Shown one piece after another: positions 1 to 6,242 of a stretch of 12,037 nt of DNA. The DNA lies in assembly GCA_017652965.1 (NCBI GenBank), contig JAGBZZ010000078.1:1-12037 (forward strand), written 5' to 3'. Made by a program: the position numbers and the translations under genes. The notes beneath the pieces are model-generated. The model saw only the letters and a program-made list of their open reading frames with translations, searched no databases and was not told the DNA's origin. Every line of letters starts with the position of its first letter. The first letter of the stretch is position 1. This DNA comes from Clostridia bacterium. Its GTDB lineage: Bacteria > Bacillota_A > Clostridia > Oscillospirales > CAG-272.

Positions 1-26
1 AAGGAGATGCGGCGCATCTCCTTTTT
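1..26. terminator. Hairpin terminator at left edge
   Basis: A perfect 10-bp stem (1-10 with 14-23) with loop GGC is followed on the plus strand by T22-T26. As a plus-strand terminator it would end a gene lying left of the window. On the minus strand it lies 39 bases past the GH20 stop and is preceded by an A-tract, so it may be bidirectional. Whether the minus-strand U-run exists cannot be seen because the window starts here. Confidence 0.8.
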
Positions 27-39
27 CGTTTGCGGTTAT
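20..39. repeat. Copy 1 of a 20-bp terminator-associated element
   Basis: These 20 bases match 9282-9301 at 19 of 20 positions. In both places the element runs from the outer edge of a terminator stem through its T-tract and into a shared GTTTGCGGTTAT. Read on the minus strand, both copies lie between a stop codon and the terminator hairpin. The two hairpin stems themselves are unrelated in sequence, so this is not simply a duplicated terminator. Confidence 0.75.
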
Positions 40-61
40 TCTTAAATGTGATAGCCCTTCC

Positions 62-1705
62 TTACTCGGTGATGGTTTCGAGATATTCGGTCAAATGCCC
101 GAATCGAGTCACGATCCCACCCTCGACAGATCCCGGGGTAAAGGCGGGGGAGAGGACACGGCGGGAGTATGCCTTCATCTCCTCCATCCTCGCAAGGAGC
201 GGCGCGAGGGTCGCCTTGGTCCTCTCGCCCTCCCCAACGATGTAGAAGATGGCATCGCAGAAGAAGTCGAGCGTGTCGAGCGCCCAGTGCCAGAGTGTGA
301 GGAAGTACTCCTGCTCGGCCGTCTTTGGCGCGGCCAGCTTCAGGACCTCGCGGCAATGCGAAAGCTCCTCGCGAAGCTCGGTATAGCGCAGGCGGATGCC
401 GGCGGGGTTCTTGGTCAGCACCTCGGCACGCGGCAGATAATAGCACTTCACGTCAAACGGCAGGCCAAAGAAGAGGCCGGTCTCGGCATCCGAATGCTCG
501 TTGTAGGAGGCGATCACGGCGCTGGCCGCCACGGCACGGTCGATGGCGTCGCCAAGGGTACGGTAAAGGTCGGCCAAGGCGGGCTCGGCAACGCCAAAGT
601 GCCGCTCGGCAAAGGTGCGGTTGATCTCCTCGCGCGAGATGTCGGGATCCTTGGCACGCATAGCGGCCGAGTGGATGGGATAGGTGCAAAGATGCCAGGG
701 GGCGCGGCGGCAGGCCCAGCTGGTGATGATAAAGCCCGAAAGCTCCTCCCGCTCGGCCAGAAGGACGGCCTCCTCGGTGTTTGGGATGTGTGCCGACCGC
801 GGGAAGCAGAAGCTGTCACCCCCCGAGCGGGCGGCCGAGGCAAGCACGGTGCGGCATCCCATCGCCTTCAGCACCTTCACGTATGGGAAGGGGTTGATCA
901 GATCCGGCTCGTGATGGTAATAGTAGGGCAGAATGTACTTTTTCTGCGCTTCGTTCCAGGTCGAAGGATCGTGCGGGTCACCGCCGCCCCAAAGACGGCA
1001 CCAGCCCGAGGTCGGCTTGCCGTTCGAGGAATAGTTCCAGTCCACAAGCATGCCGCGATCCCGCAGGCGCTCCAGCGTGTCGGGATAGGCAAGCACCACG
1101 TCTCCCCAAAGCATCGGCTCGACCCCATAGGCAGAGACCGCATCGCAGGAGGCAATGTAATGGTCGGCGAGGAGGTTGGAAAGCCCGACCTTTTCCACCC
1201 TTTCAAGGCAGGTGGGGCAGGAGGGCAGCTTGATCTCGTCGCCGCCGATATGGAAGTGCTTGATGTGGGGGTGCGCCGTAACGATCTGGCGTACCGTCTC
1301 ACGCCAGAAATCGCCCACGCGGGGGTTAGAGGCGCACATGGTGGTCAGCTTCATCCAGCCCCAGGGATAGACCTTTTCCTCACGGGGCATCCCCTCCTCG
1401 TAGCCCTCGGCCAGATGCTCAAACTCCGGGTGGCGCAGGACCCAGTAGGAATGGCCAAAGCACTGCACAAGCGGGATGATCTCCAGCCCAAGGCGCTCGG
1501 CCTCCTCAAGGATCGCCAGAAGCTCCTCACGGGTCAGCGCATCGGGCGAGCGCAGGGCGGCAAGCTCCCCCTCATACGGGAAGGAATCCATATATTCCAT
1601 CAGAATGGCGTTGTAACCCAGCGAGGCGATCTCGGCAAGGATCGGCGGGATGGCCTCGGCACGCAGCTTTTGGGCACGGAAGTCGATATGCACGGCACGG
1701 ATCAT
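62..1705 (-). CDS. GH20 family beta-N-acetylhexosaminidase, intracellular
   Basis: 547 residues. The protein should remove terminal beta-linked GlcNAc/GalNAc from glycans or muropeptide fragments by the substrate-assisted mechanism of family GH20. The family signature HIGGDE is at residues 152-157: Asp156 would orient the substrate acetamido group and Glu157 act as acid/base. Aromatic stretches such as YPWGW (113-117) suit a sugar-binding TIM barrel. No signal peptide or membrane segment is seen, so it is cytoplasmic, most like the GcnA-type GH20 enzymes. The usual N-terminal GH20b domain is absent, since the barrel begins at residue 2. The start at 1705 is chosen because AGGAGG (1715-1720) lies 9 bases upstream; an in-frame ATG at 1747 has no such site and overlaps the promoter. 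It stands alone, divergent from comEB, with no transporter or wall-recycling partner in the window. Confidence 0.88.
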   Translation of the reverse strand: MIRAVHIDFRAQKLRAEAIPPILAEIASLGYNAILMEYMDSFPYEGELAALRSPDALTREELLAILEEAERLGLEIIPLVQCFGHSYWVLRHPEFEHLAEGYEEGMPREEKVYPWGWMKLTTMCASNPRVGDFWRETVRQIVTAHPHIKHFHIGGDEIKLPSCPTCLERVEKVGLSNLLADHYIASCDAVSAYGVEPMLWGDVVLAYPDTLERLRDRGMLVDWNYSSNGKPTSGWCRLWGGGDPHDPSTWNEAQKKYILPYYYHHEPDLINPFPYVKVLKAMGCRTVLASAARSGGDSFCFPRSAHIPNTEEAVLLAEREELSGFIITSWACRRAPWHLCTYPIHSAAMRAKDPDISREEINRTFAERHFGVAEPALADLYRTLGDAIDRAVAASAVIASYNEHSDAETGLFFGLPFDVKCYYLPRAEVLTKNPAGIRLRYTELREELSHCREVLKLAAPKTAEQEYFLTLWHWALDTLDFFCDAIFYIVGEGERTKATLAPLLARMEEMKAYSRRVLSPAFTPGSVEGGIVTRFGHLTEYLETITE

Positions 1706-1737
1706 GGAAGTAATCCTCCTGTTGTTTGGTTGCCACA

Positions 1738-1766
1738 AGTATAGCATGCCCGGGCCGAAAAAGCAA
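1738..1766 (-). promoter_or_regulatory. Promoter of the GH20 gene
   Basis: On the minus strand, TATACT (1738-1743) has an extended TGC in front of it and is separated by 17 bp from TTGCTT (1761-1766). The spacer holds the palindromes GCATGC (1744-1749) and CCCGGG. The -35 is weak, but the extended -10 compensates. It lies about 33 bases upstream of the start codon. Confidence 0.6.
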
Positions 1767-1819
1767 CGATTTTTGGCGGAAAAGCCGTGATTTCCATAAA
1801 AATGCCTTCTATTTTATAT

Positions 1820-1832
1820 ATTTTTCAAAAAT
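1820..1832. promoter_or_regulatory. Odd palindrome in the GH20/comEB divergent region
   Basis: ATTTTT-C-AAAAAT is a perfect 13-bp inverted repeat between the two divergent genes, about 20 bp ahead of the likely comEB -10 region. It could be an operator or only AT-rich upstream DNA. No protein can be assigned. Confidence 0.25.
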
Positions 1833-1853
1833 GTGTAGCAATTTCTCCCGTTT

Positions 1854-1864
1854 TATGATAGGAT
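1854..1864 (+). promoter_or_regulatory. Weak candidate -10 region for comEB
   Basis: TATGAT (1854-1859), overlapping TAGGAT (1859-1864), is the only -10-like sequence in the 60 bases before comEB. A poor TAGCAA at 1836-1841 is spaced 17 bp from the second. Neither has a good -35, so the start of transcription is uncertain. Confidence 0.3.
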
Positions 1865-1893
1865 AGAAGCACCAATCCGAAAAGGAGCATGCT

Positions 1894-2385
1894 ATGAAGC
1901 GCACCGATTATATTTCCTGGGATGAATATTTTATGGGGGTCGCCCTGCTTGCCTCTATGCGCAGTAAGGACCCGAACACGCAGGTGGGTGCCTGCATCGT
2001 GGACGAAAACAATCGCATTCTTTCCACCGGCTACAACGGCTTTCCGCAGGGCTGCTCGGACGATGAGTTCCCGTGGGACCGTGAGGGGCAGGATCAGAAC
2101 TGCACCAAATACCCTTACGTCGTCCATGCCGAGCTGAACGCGATCCTGAATGCAGGCGGCCGTCCGCTTGCCGGCTCGCGCATCTACGTGGCGCTTTTTC
2201 CGTGTAACGAATGCGCCAAGGCCATTATCCAAAGCGGCATCCGCGAGGTGATCTACCTTTCCGACAAATACGCCAAGACCCCCGGCACGCTTGCCTCCAA
2301 GCGCATGCTTATGAGCGCGGGTGTCGTCCTGCGGCCCCTCGTCACCGACAGAAAGAGCCTGACGCTTTCACTTTCCGAGGGCTGA
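1894..2385 (+). CDS. comEB: Deoxycytidylate (dCMP) deaminase
   Basis: 163 residues, typical for the family. It deaminates dCMP to dUMP, feeding dTMP synthesis. The zinc-dependent cytidine/deoxycytidylate deaminase signature is complete: HAE at 78-80 (His78 zinc ligand, Glu80 proton shuttle) and PCNEC at 103-107 (Cys104 and Cys107 zinc ligands). DPNTQVGA (26-33) and the GYNGFP loop (46-51) are typical of dCMP deaminases. AAAGGAG (1881-1887) lies 6 bases before the ATG. In Bacillus the homologue is in the comE operon; here it is alone, followed by rplM with its own promoter. A stem-loop follows the gene, but no classical terminator, so some read-through toward rplM is possible. Confidence 0.93.
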   Translation: MKRTDYISWDEYFMGVALLASMRSKDPNTQVGACIVDENNRILSTGYNGFPQGCSDDEFPWDREGQDQNCTKYPYVVHAELNAILNAGGRPLAGSRIYVALFPCNECAKAIIQSGIREVIYLSDKYAKTPGTLASKRMLMSAGVVLRPLVTDRKSLTLSLSEG

Positions 2386-2396
2386 TGTGGGCTTTA

Positions 2397-2425
2397 TCGC
2401 GTTTTTTGAATTTTTGAAAACGCGA
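2397..2425 (+). other. Stem-loop after comEB without a U-tract
   Basis: TCGCGTTTT (2397-2405) and AAAACGCGA (2417-2425) form a perfect 9-bp stem with an 11-base loop, 11 bases after the comEB stop. No T-run follows on either strand, so it is not a standard intrinsic terminator. It could protect the comEB 3' end. Its right arm is also the first of the phased A-tracts. Confidence 0.55.
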
Positions 2426-2478
2426 GAAAACAGGAGAAAACGAGAGAAAAACGGAGCATTTTCAAAAAAACGAAAAAA
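2417..2478 (+). promoter_or_regulatory. Phased A-tracts (likely bent DNA) upstream of the rplM promoter
   Basis: A-tracts begin at 2417, 2427, 2437 and 2447, exactly 10 bp apart, within three tandem 10-mers of form NNNGAGAAAA (2421-2450). Longer tracts follow at 2464-2470 and 2473-2478, roughly in phase. A-tracts repeated once per helical turn give intrinsic curvature. The block ends 26 bp before the -35 box, where a curved or UP-like element could raise promoter activity. The activating role is an inference. Confidence 0.6.
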
Positions 2479-2503
2479 GCTCCTTTTTCTTTTGCCAAAA
2501 TGC

Positions 2504-2532
2504 TTGACAAGCGCATGCTCCTGTGTTATAAT
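2504..2532 (+). promoter_or_regulatory. Perfect sigma-A promoter of rplM-rpsI
   Basis: TTGACA (2504-2509), a 17-bp spacer and TATAAT (2527-2532), with an extended TG at 2524-2525. Transcription should begin near 2539, leaving a leader of about 37 bases. This is a full-consensus promoter, as expected for a ribosomal protein operon. Confidence 0.93.
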
Positions 2533-2575
2533 ACACACGCTTGAAAATTTTTCACAAAATAACGGAGGAAAGAAA

Positions 2576-3001
2576 ATGTCCACATTCATGGCTAAAAAAG
2601 AAACGCTTAGCCGCAAGTGGTATGTGATCGACGCCGCCGGTAAGCCCCTGGGCAGAACCGCCGTGGCCGCCGCTAACATCCTGCGCGGTAAGCACAGACC
2701 CGAATTCACCCCTCACGTGGATTGCGGTGAGTATGTGATCATCATCAATGCCGACAAGGCGATCCTGACCGGTAAGAAGCTGGATCAGAAGGTCTACTAC
2801 CGTCATTCCGGCTACATCGGTGGCCTGAAGGAGGTCGGTTACCGTAAGCTGATGGCCGAGAAGCCCGAGCTTGCTATGACCAAGGCCGTCAAGGGGATGC
2901 TCCCCCACAACTCGATCGGCGACAAGGCCATCACCCGTCTGAAGGTCTTTGCCGGTCCTACCCACAACCATGCCGCACAGCAGCCCATCGCGGTTGACTA
3001 A
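2576..3001 (+). CDS. rplM: 50S ribosomal protein L13
   Basis: 141 residues, the usual length of bacterial L13, an early-assembling 23S rRNA-binding protein of the large subunit. The sequence matches the family throughout: [13 protein letters not shown] near the N-terminus, the [15 protein letters not shown] strand, and the signature region from [12 protein letters not shown] to the AQQP near the C-terminus. GGAGG (2564-2568) lies 7 bases before the ATG at 2576. The frame is open further upstream to 2387, but that would place the start upstream of the promoter. A second ATG at 2588 would drop four residues and has a poorer site. CGT and GGT codons are common, as in highly expressed genes. rpsI follows 23 bases later, the near-universal L13-S9 pair. 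Confidence 0.98.
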   Translation: MSTFMAKKETLSRKWYVIDAAGKPLGRTAVAAANILRGKHRPEFTPHVDCGEYVIIINADKAILTGKKLDQKVYYRHSGYIGGLKEVGYRKLMAEKPELAMTKAVKGMLPHNSIGDKAITRLKVFAGPTHNHAAQQPIAVD

Positions 3002-3024
3002 GTAAAGGGAAAGGAGAAAAGACA

Positions 3025-3429
3025 ATGTATCAGAGTGCAAAGCCCTATTTCTATGGCACCGGCAGAAGAAAGAAATCGGTTGCCCGCGTCCGTCTTTATC
3101 CCGGTACCGGTGCTATCACCGTGAACGGGAAGACCGCTGATGATTACTTCGGTCTCGAGACCCTGAAGCTCATCATCAACCAGCCCTTCGGTGTAACCGA
3201 TACGGTTGGCAAGTTCGACATCGTCTGCACGGTTACCGGCGGTGGTCTTTCCGGCCAGGCCGGCGCCATCCGTCACGGCCTCGCCCGTGCTCTCGTTGCC
3301 GCCGATGAAGCCTCCTACAAGAAGGCCCTCAAGGCCGCCGGCTTCCTGACTCGTGACCCTCGTATGAAGGAGAGAAAGAAGTACGGTCTGAAGGCTGCCC
3401 GTCGTGCACCTCAGTTCTCGAAGCGCTGA
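3025..3429 (+). CDS. rpsI: 30S ribosomal protein S9
   Basis: 134 residues, normal for S9, whose C-terminal tail reaches the P-site tRNA in the small subunit. Recognised by [15 protein letters not shown] near the N-terminus, [19 protein letters not shown] in the middle, and the basic tail from [13 protein letters not shown] to the invariant end SKR. GGAG (3013-3016) is 8 bases from the ATG. It is co-transcribed with rplM and ends at a strong terminator. Codons near the end favour CGT, a mark of high expression. No separate promoter is seen in the 23-base gap. Confidence 0.98.
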   Translation: MYQSAKPYFYGTGRRKKSVARVRLYPGTGAITVNGKTADDYFGLETLKLIINQPFGVTDTVGKFDIVCTVTGGGLSGQAGAIRHGLARALVAADEASYKKALKAAGFLTRDPRMKERKKYGLKAARRAPQFSKR

Positions 3430-3449
3430 TCTCGATTTTGTCGATATGC

Positions 3450-3489
3450 AAAAAGCACTCTGCATCCGCAGGGTGCTTTTTGTTCTTCC
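3450..3489 (+). terminator. Terminator of rplM-rpsI
   Basis: A 14-bp stem (3450-3463 with 3468-3481, one T-G pair) with loop ATCC. The 3' arm ends in TTTTT, followed by a T-rich stretch. It starts 21 bases after the rpsI stop. Confidence 0.95.
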
Positions 3490-3532
3490 TGAAGAATACA
3501 TTCACCGAAGGTGATTTCATTTTCTTGTCCTA

Positions 3533-3561
3533 TTTACTTTTTTGCAAATATGTGATATAAT
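3533..3561 (+). promoter_or_regulatory. Promoter of the ECF S component / radical SAM unit
   Basis: TTTACT (3533-3538), 17 bp, then TATAAT (3556-3561) with an extended TG at 3553-3554. A small inverted repeat TCACC-GAA-GGTGA (3502-3514) lies about 20 bp upstream and could be an operator. No known riboswitch is recognisable in the leader. Confidence 0.8.
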
Positions 3562-3603
3562 ACTGAAAACCAATCAATTTTTGCTCGCAGTGAGGAGAGG
3601 ATT

Positions 3604-4110
3604 ATGAAAAAAAACCGTACAAAGCTGATGTGTCTGACCGGGATATTCTCCGCGTTGGTTTTTGTCATAACCGCATACCTGCATATCCCCACCTACAACG
3701 GATACGTGCACTGCGGGGACGGATTTATCTTTCTGGCGGCGTGCCTGCTTCCGATGCCCTATTCTATCGTCGTGGGGGTGCTTGGCGCCATGCTGGCCGA
3801 TCTTTTGACCGGCTTTGCCATATGGGCGCCGGGCTCCATGGTCATCAAGGGGCTTTTGGCCATGCTTTTCACCTGCAAGGCAAAGCGGATCATAACGGCA
3901 CGCAGCCTTCTTATGCTGGTGCCCGCGGCACTGATCTCCACTGTGGGATATTACTTGTACGAGGGGCTGATCACCGGCAATCTTGTGGCCTCCTTGGCCG
4001 GGATCCCCGGCTCATTGGCGCAGGCGGCGGCAAGCAGCATTGTGTTTGTGGCGGCCGGTGTGGCAATGGATAAGTATAACGTAAAGAAAAAAATGTGGGG
4101 GGACACCTGA
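3604..4110 (+). CDS. ECF-type transporter S component (TIGR04002-like membrane protein)
   Basis: 168 residues, hydrophobic, with about six membrane segments (roughly 8-26, 38-50, 53-72, 77-91, 101-119 and 134-155). The core HCGDGFIFLAACLLP (36-50), then GVLGAMLADLLTG (58-70), AIWAPGSMVIKGL (72-84), is the arrangement of ECF vitamin-transporter S components related to Pfam ECF-ribofla_trS/DUF1393. From memory it matches the small clostridial family TIGR04002. It would bind a small molecule and use the shared EcfA-A'-T module, which is not in the window. AGGAG (3593-3597) is 6 bases before the ATG. It is followed 5 bases later by the radical SAM gene, so the two are translationally close and probably act together. 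The substrate cannot be read from the sequence. Confidence 0.8.
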   Translation: MKKNRTKLMCLTGIFSALVFVITAYLHIPTYNGYVHCGDGFIFLAACLLPMPYSIVVGVLGAMLADLLTGFAIWAPGSMVIKGLLAMLFTCKAKRIITARSLLMLVPAALISTVGYYLYEGLITGNLVASLAGIPGSLAQAAASSIVFVAAGVAMDKYNVKKKMWGDT

Positions 4111-4115
4111 CAGTG

Positions 4116-4721
4116 ATGACCGTAACCTACGAGGGCAGAGACGCCCTCTACGTCAATATGACAAACAGATGCCCCTGCGCTTGCGTATTCTGCTTGCGGC
4201 ACAATAAGGATCATGTCTTTGGCGCAAGCTCGCTCTGGCTGGAAAGAGAGCCGACCGTGAAGGAGGTCTGCGACAGCATCGACGCTTGGGATCTTGAAAA
4301 ATACAGTGAGGTCGTGTTCTGCGGCTACGGAGAACCCACCGAGCGGCTGGAGGATCTTTTGCAGGTTGCCGCCTATATCCGCAGTAAAGGGAAGACCCGG
4401 ATCCGCATCAATACAAACGGCCTTGCCGACCTTATCTGCGGGGAGGGGACCGCGCATAAGCTGGAGGGACTGATAGACGCCGTCTCCATCAGCCTGAATG
4501 CGACCAACAAGGAGGATTACCTGAAGCTGGTGCGCCCCAAATTCGGTATTGACTCATACGATGCCATGCTGCGCTTTGCCAAGGACTGCACGCAGTACGT
4601 TCCCGAGGTCGTTATGACGGTTGTGGACGTTGTGACAAGCAAGGAGGAGCAGGAGCGTAGCCGTAAGATCTGCGAGTCGGTCGGGGCAACTCTTCGCGTG
4701 CGCCCCTATGAGGAGGGGTAA
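4116..4721 (+). CDS. Small radical SAM protein (TatD-linked family, TIGR04038-like)
   Basis: 201 residues, a short radical SAM enzyme. The cluster motif CX3CX2C is Cys19, Cys23 and Cys26 in NRCPCACVFC, binding the [4Fe-4S] that cleaves S-adenosylmethionine. GYGEPT after strand 2 replaces the usual GGEP turn, and RINTNG and VSISLNA are later strand motifs. The order and wording resemble the family described as linked to TatD nucleases (TIGR04038, from memory). No tatD is nearby here. The ATG at 4116 fits the family N-terminus MTxTYE; GTG at 4113 or 4095 are alternatives, and the G-rich 4097-4102 is the only Shine-Dalgarno-like stretch. There is no SPASM or other C-terminal extension. The reaction is unknown. 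Confidence 0.85.
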   Translation: MTVTYEGRDALYVNMTNRCPCACVFCLRHNKDHVFGASSLWLEREPTVKEVCDSIDAWDLEKYSEVVFCGYGEPTERLEDLLQVAAYIRSKGKTRIRINTNGLADLICGEGTAHKLEGLIDAVSISLNATNKEDYLKLVRPKFGIDSYDAMLRFAKDCTQYVPEVVMTVVDVVTSKEEQERSRKICESVGATLRVRPYEEG

Positions 4722-4729
4722 GCCCCGCA

Positions 4730-4769
4730 AAGGAGGGACAAAGAATTCGGTTCTTTGTCCTTCTTTCTC
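4730..4769 (+). terminator. Terminator of the ECF/radical SAM unit
   Basis: GGACAAAGAA (4736-4745) pairs perfectly with 4751-4760 around loop TTCGG. With wobbles the stem extends outward to about 16 bp (4730-4745 with 4751-4766). T-rich sequence follows. It abuts the -35 box of the next promoter. Confidence 0.9.
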
Positions 4770-4798
4770 TTTACATTTGCCCTCCCTTGTGCTATACT
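4770..4798 (+). promoter_or_regulatory. Promoter of the VUT-SDR-WYL unit
   Basis: TTTACA (4770-4775), 17 bp, then TATACT (4793-4798): five of six bases match consensus in each box. It lies directly behind the preceding terminator. Confidence 0.85.
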
Positions 4799-4837
4799 GA
4801 TATAGAACTAATCGCCAAAGAAAGGAGGCGCCAGGGC

Positions 4838-5572
4838 ATGAGGCTAAAAAAACTGTATGAAAAGACAAGGATCCTCCTGCGTTCCATCCCCGCCACGGTG
4901 GTGACGCTTTTTGTGGTCAGCGTCGTTTGTATGAATCTTCTTGCCAACAAGACCCTCCTGAAGCTGGATTGGATCGCCCTGGACGGCGGCATTCTGATCT
5001 CCTGGCTGTCCTTTATGTGCATGGATGTGATCACCAAGCACTTCGGCCCCAAGGCCTCCACCATCATTTCGGTGCATGCCGCCGCCATCAACCTTCTCAC
5101 CTGCTCGATCTTCTTCCTGGCCAGCATCATTCCCTCTGCCGCCGGGGACTATACCGCCTTTGACGGCATCTTCGGCGGGACGTGGTTCGTCCTGCTTGGC
5201 AGTACCGTGGCCTTCCTTTCCTCCGCACTGATCAACAATCTGATGAACCACGCCATCGGCCGCGCCTTCCGCAAGAATCCGGACGGTAAGCTGGCGTACG
5301 CCATGCGCGCCTACGTTTCCACCTTTGTCGGTCAGTTTCTCGATAATCTTATCTTTTCGCTGATCGTTTTTACTCTCTTTGCCCCCATCTTTTGGGACGG
5401 CTTCTGCTGGACCCCTCTCCAGTGCACGACCTGTGCCCTCACAGGTGCCGTTGCCGAGCTTTTGATGGAGGTCGCCTTCTCGCCGCTTGGCTACCGCGTA
5501 GCAAAAAAATGGCAGGCCGAGCGGGTGGGTAGTGAATATTTTGCATATCTGGAAAAGGAAAAAGAAGCATGA
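4838..5572 (+). CDS. VUT/YhhQ-family transporter, probable queuosine precursor transporter
   Basis: 244 residues with about six membrane helices (near 17-36, 45-65, 73-97, 115-139, 157-183 and 196-216) between a basic N-terminus and a charged tail. The block LDGGILISWLSFMCMDVITKHFGPKA (48-73) is the hallmark of the VUT family (Pfam Vut_1), in which characterised members import queuosine precursors such as preQ0, preQ1 or queuine. The start at 4838 is chosen for AAAGGAGG (4821-4828), 9 bases upstream; an in-frame ATG at 4787 would precede the promoter's -10 box. It overlaps the next gene by ATGA. No que gene or tgt is in the window and no preQ1 riboswitch is seen in the leader of about 35 bases, so the substrate is an inference from the family. 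Confidence 0.87.
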   Translation: MRLKKLYEKTRILLRSIPATVVTLFVVSVVCMNLLANKTLLKLDWIALDGGILISWLSFMCMDVITKHFGPKASTIISVHAAAINLLTCSIFFLASIIPSAAGDYTAFDGIFGGTWFVLLGSTVAFLSSALINNLMNHAIGRAFRKNPDGKLAYAMRAYVSTFVGQFLDNLIFSLIVFTLFAPIFWDGFCWTPLQCTTCALTGAVAELLMEVAFSPLGYRVAKKWQAERVGSEYFAYLEKEKEA

Positions 5573-6222
5573 AGATTCTGATCACCGGTACCTCGCAGGG
5601 CATCGGCCGCGCCATCGCCGTGCGCTTTCTGCAGGCGGGGCACACCGTCATAGGGATAGACCGCCTCGCCCCCACGCTCACGCACGGCGCCTACACCCAC
5701 GTGACGTGTGACGTGCGCGATACGGCGCACCTGCCGCCGCTTGACGGGGTAGAGATCCTGATCAATAACGCCGGCACGCAAAACGAGGCCGATATTGACG
5801 TCAACCTCAAGGCACTTATCACGGTCACCGAAAAATATGCGATCCGCCCGGGCATCCGCTCGGTGCTGAATATCGGCTCGGCCAGTGCCCACACGGGGGC
5901 GGAATTCCCCGAGTACTGCGCCAGCAAGGGCGGCGTGCTTGCCTACACCAAAAACGTGGCCATGCGCATCGCCCCCTACGGCGCCACCTGCAACAGCCTT
6001 GACCCCGGCGGTGTCTTGACCCCGCTGAACGCCTGCGTGATGGAGGATCCCGCTCTTTGGGAAAAAATCATGGCTGAAACCCCGCTTCGCCGCTGGGCGA
6101 CGCCCGAGGAAATTGCCGAATGGGCCTATTTCCTCACCGTCACCAACACCTTCTGCACCGGGCAAAGCATCCTGGTGGACGGGGGCGAGGCCATCAACTA
6201 TCACTTTATCTGGAAGGATTGA
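5569..6222 (+). CDS. Short-chain dehydrogenase/reductase (SDR), NAD(H)-type
   Basis: 217 residues. Classical SDR features: TGTSQGIG (6-13) binds the cofactor, NNAG (66-69) stabilises the fold, and the catalytic set is Asn79, Ser104, Tyr116 and Lys120 (YCASK). Asp31 at the end of strand 2 favours NAD(H) over NADP(H). The protein is shorter than the usual 245-250 residues, mainly because only nine residues separate NNAG from the catalytic Asn, where typical members have over 20. The ATG lies inside the stop of the transporter gene (ATGA, 5569-5572), and only a weak GGAAAAAG precedes it, so translation is probably coupled. The substrate is unknown. Its position between a transporter and a WYL regulator suggests it acts on the imported compound or a derivative. 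Confidence 0.9.
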   Translation: MKILITGTSQGIGRAIAVRFLQAGHTVIGIDRLAPTLTHGAYTHVTCDVRDTAHLPPLDGVEILINNAGTQNEADIDVNLKALITVTEKYAIRPGIRSVLNIGSASAHTGAEFPEYCASKGGVLAYTKNVAMRIAPYGATCNSLDPGGVLTPLNACVMEDPALWEKIMAETPLRRWATPEEIAEWAYFLTVTNTFCTGQSILVDGGEAINYHFIWKD

Positions 6223-6242
6223 AAAGAGGAGGGAAGCCCCCG

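Noticed and set aside
95..1744. 549-codon open frame on the plus strand opposite the GH20 gene
   Set aside because: It mirrors the GH20 codons, has no recognisable domain and no ribosome binding site. GC-rich codon usage leaves such antisense frames open. GH20 motifs on the minus strand are unambiguous.
2387..2575. Upstream extension of rplM by 63 codons
   Set aside because: It would begin upstream of the perfect promoter and encodes a Lys/Phe-rich stretch from the A-tract region. L13 family length fits the start at 2576.
2533..2575. Possible L13 autoregulatory leader RNA
   Set aside because: The leader is only about 37 bases and holds just a short AT palindrome. No structure like the known Firmicute L13 leader is visible.
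4799..4837. preQ1 riboswitch in front of the VUT gene
   Set aside because: The leader is about 35 bases including the ribosome binding site. No H-type pseudoknot pattern with an A-rich tail is seen.
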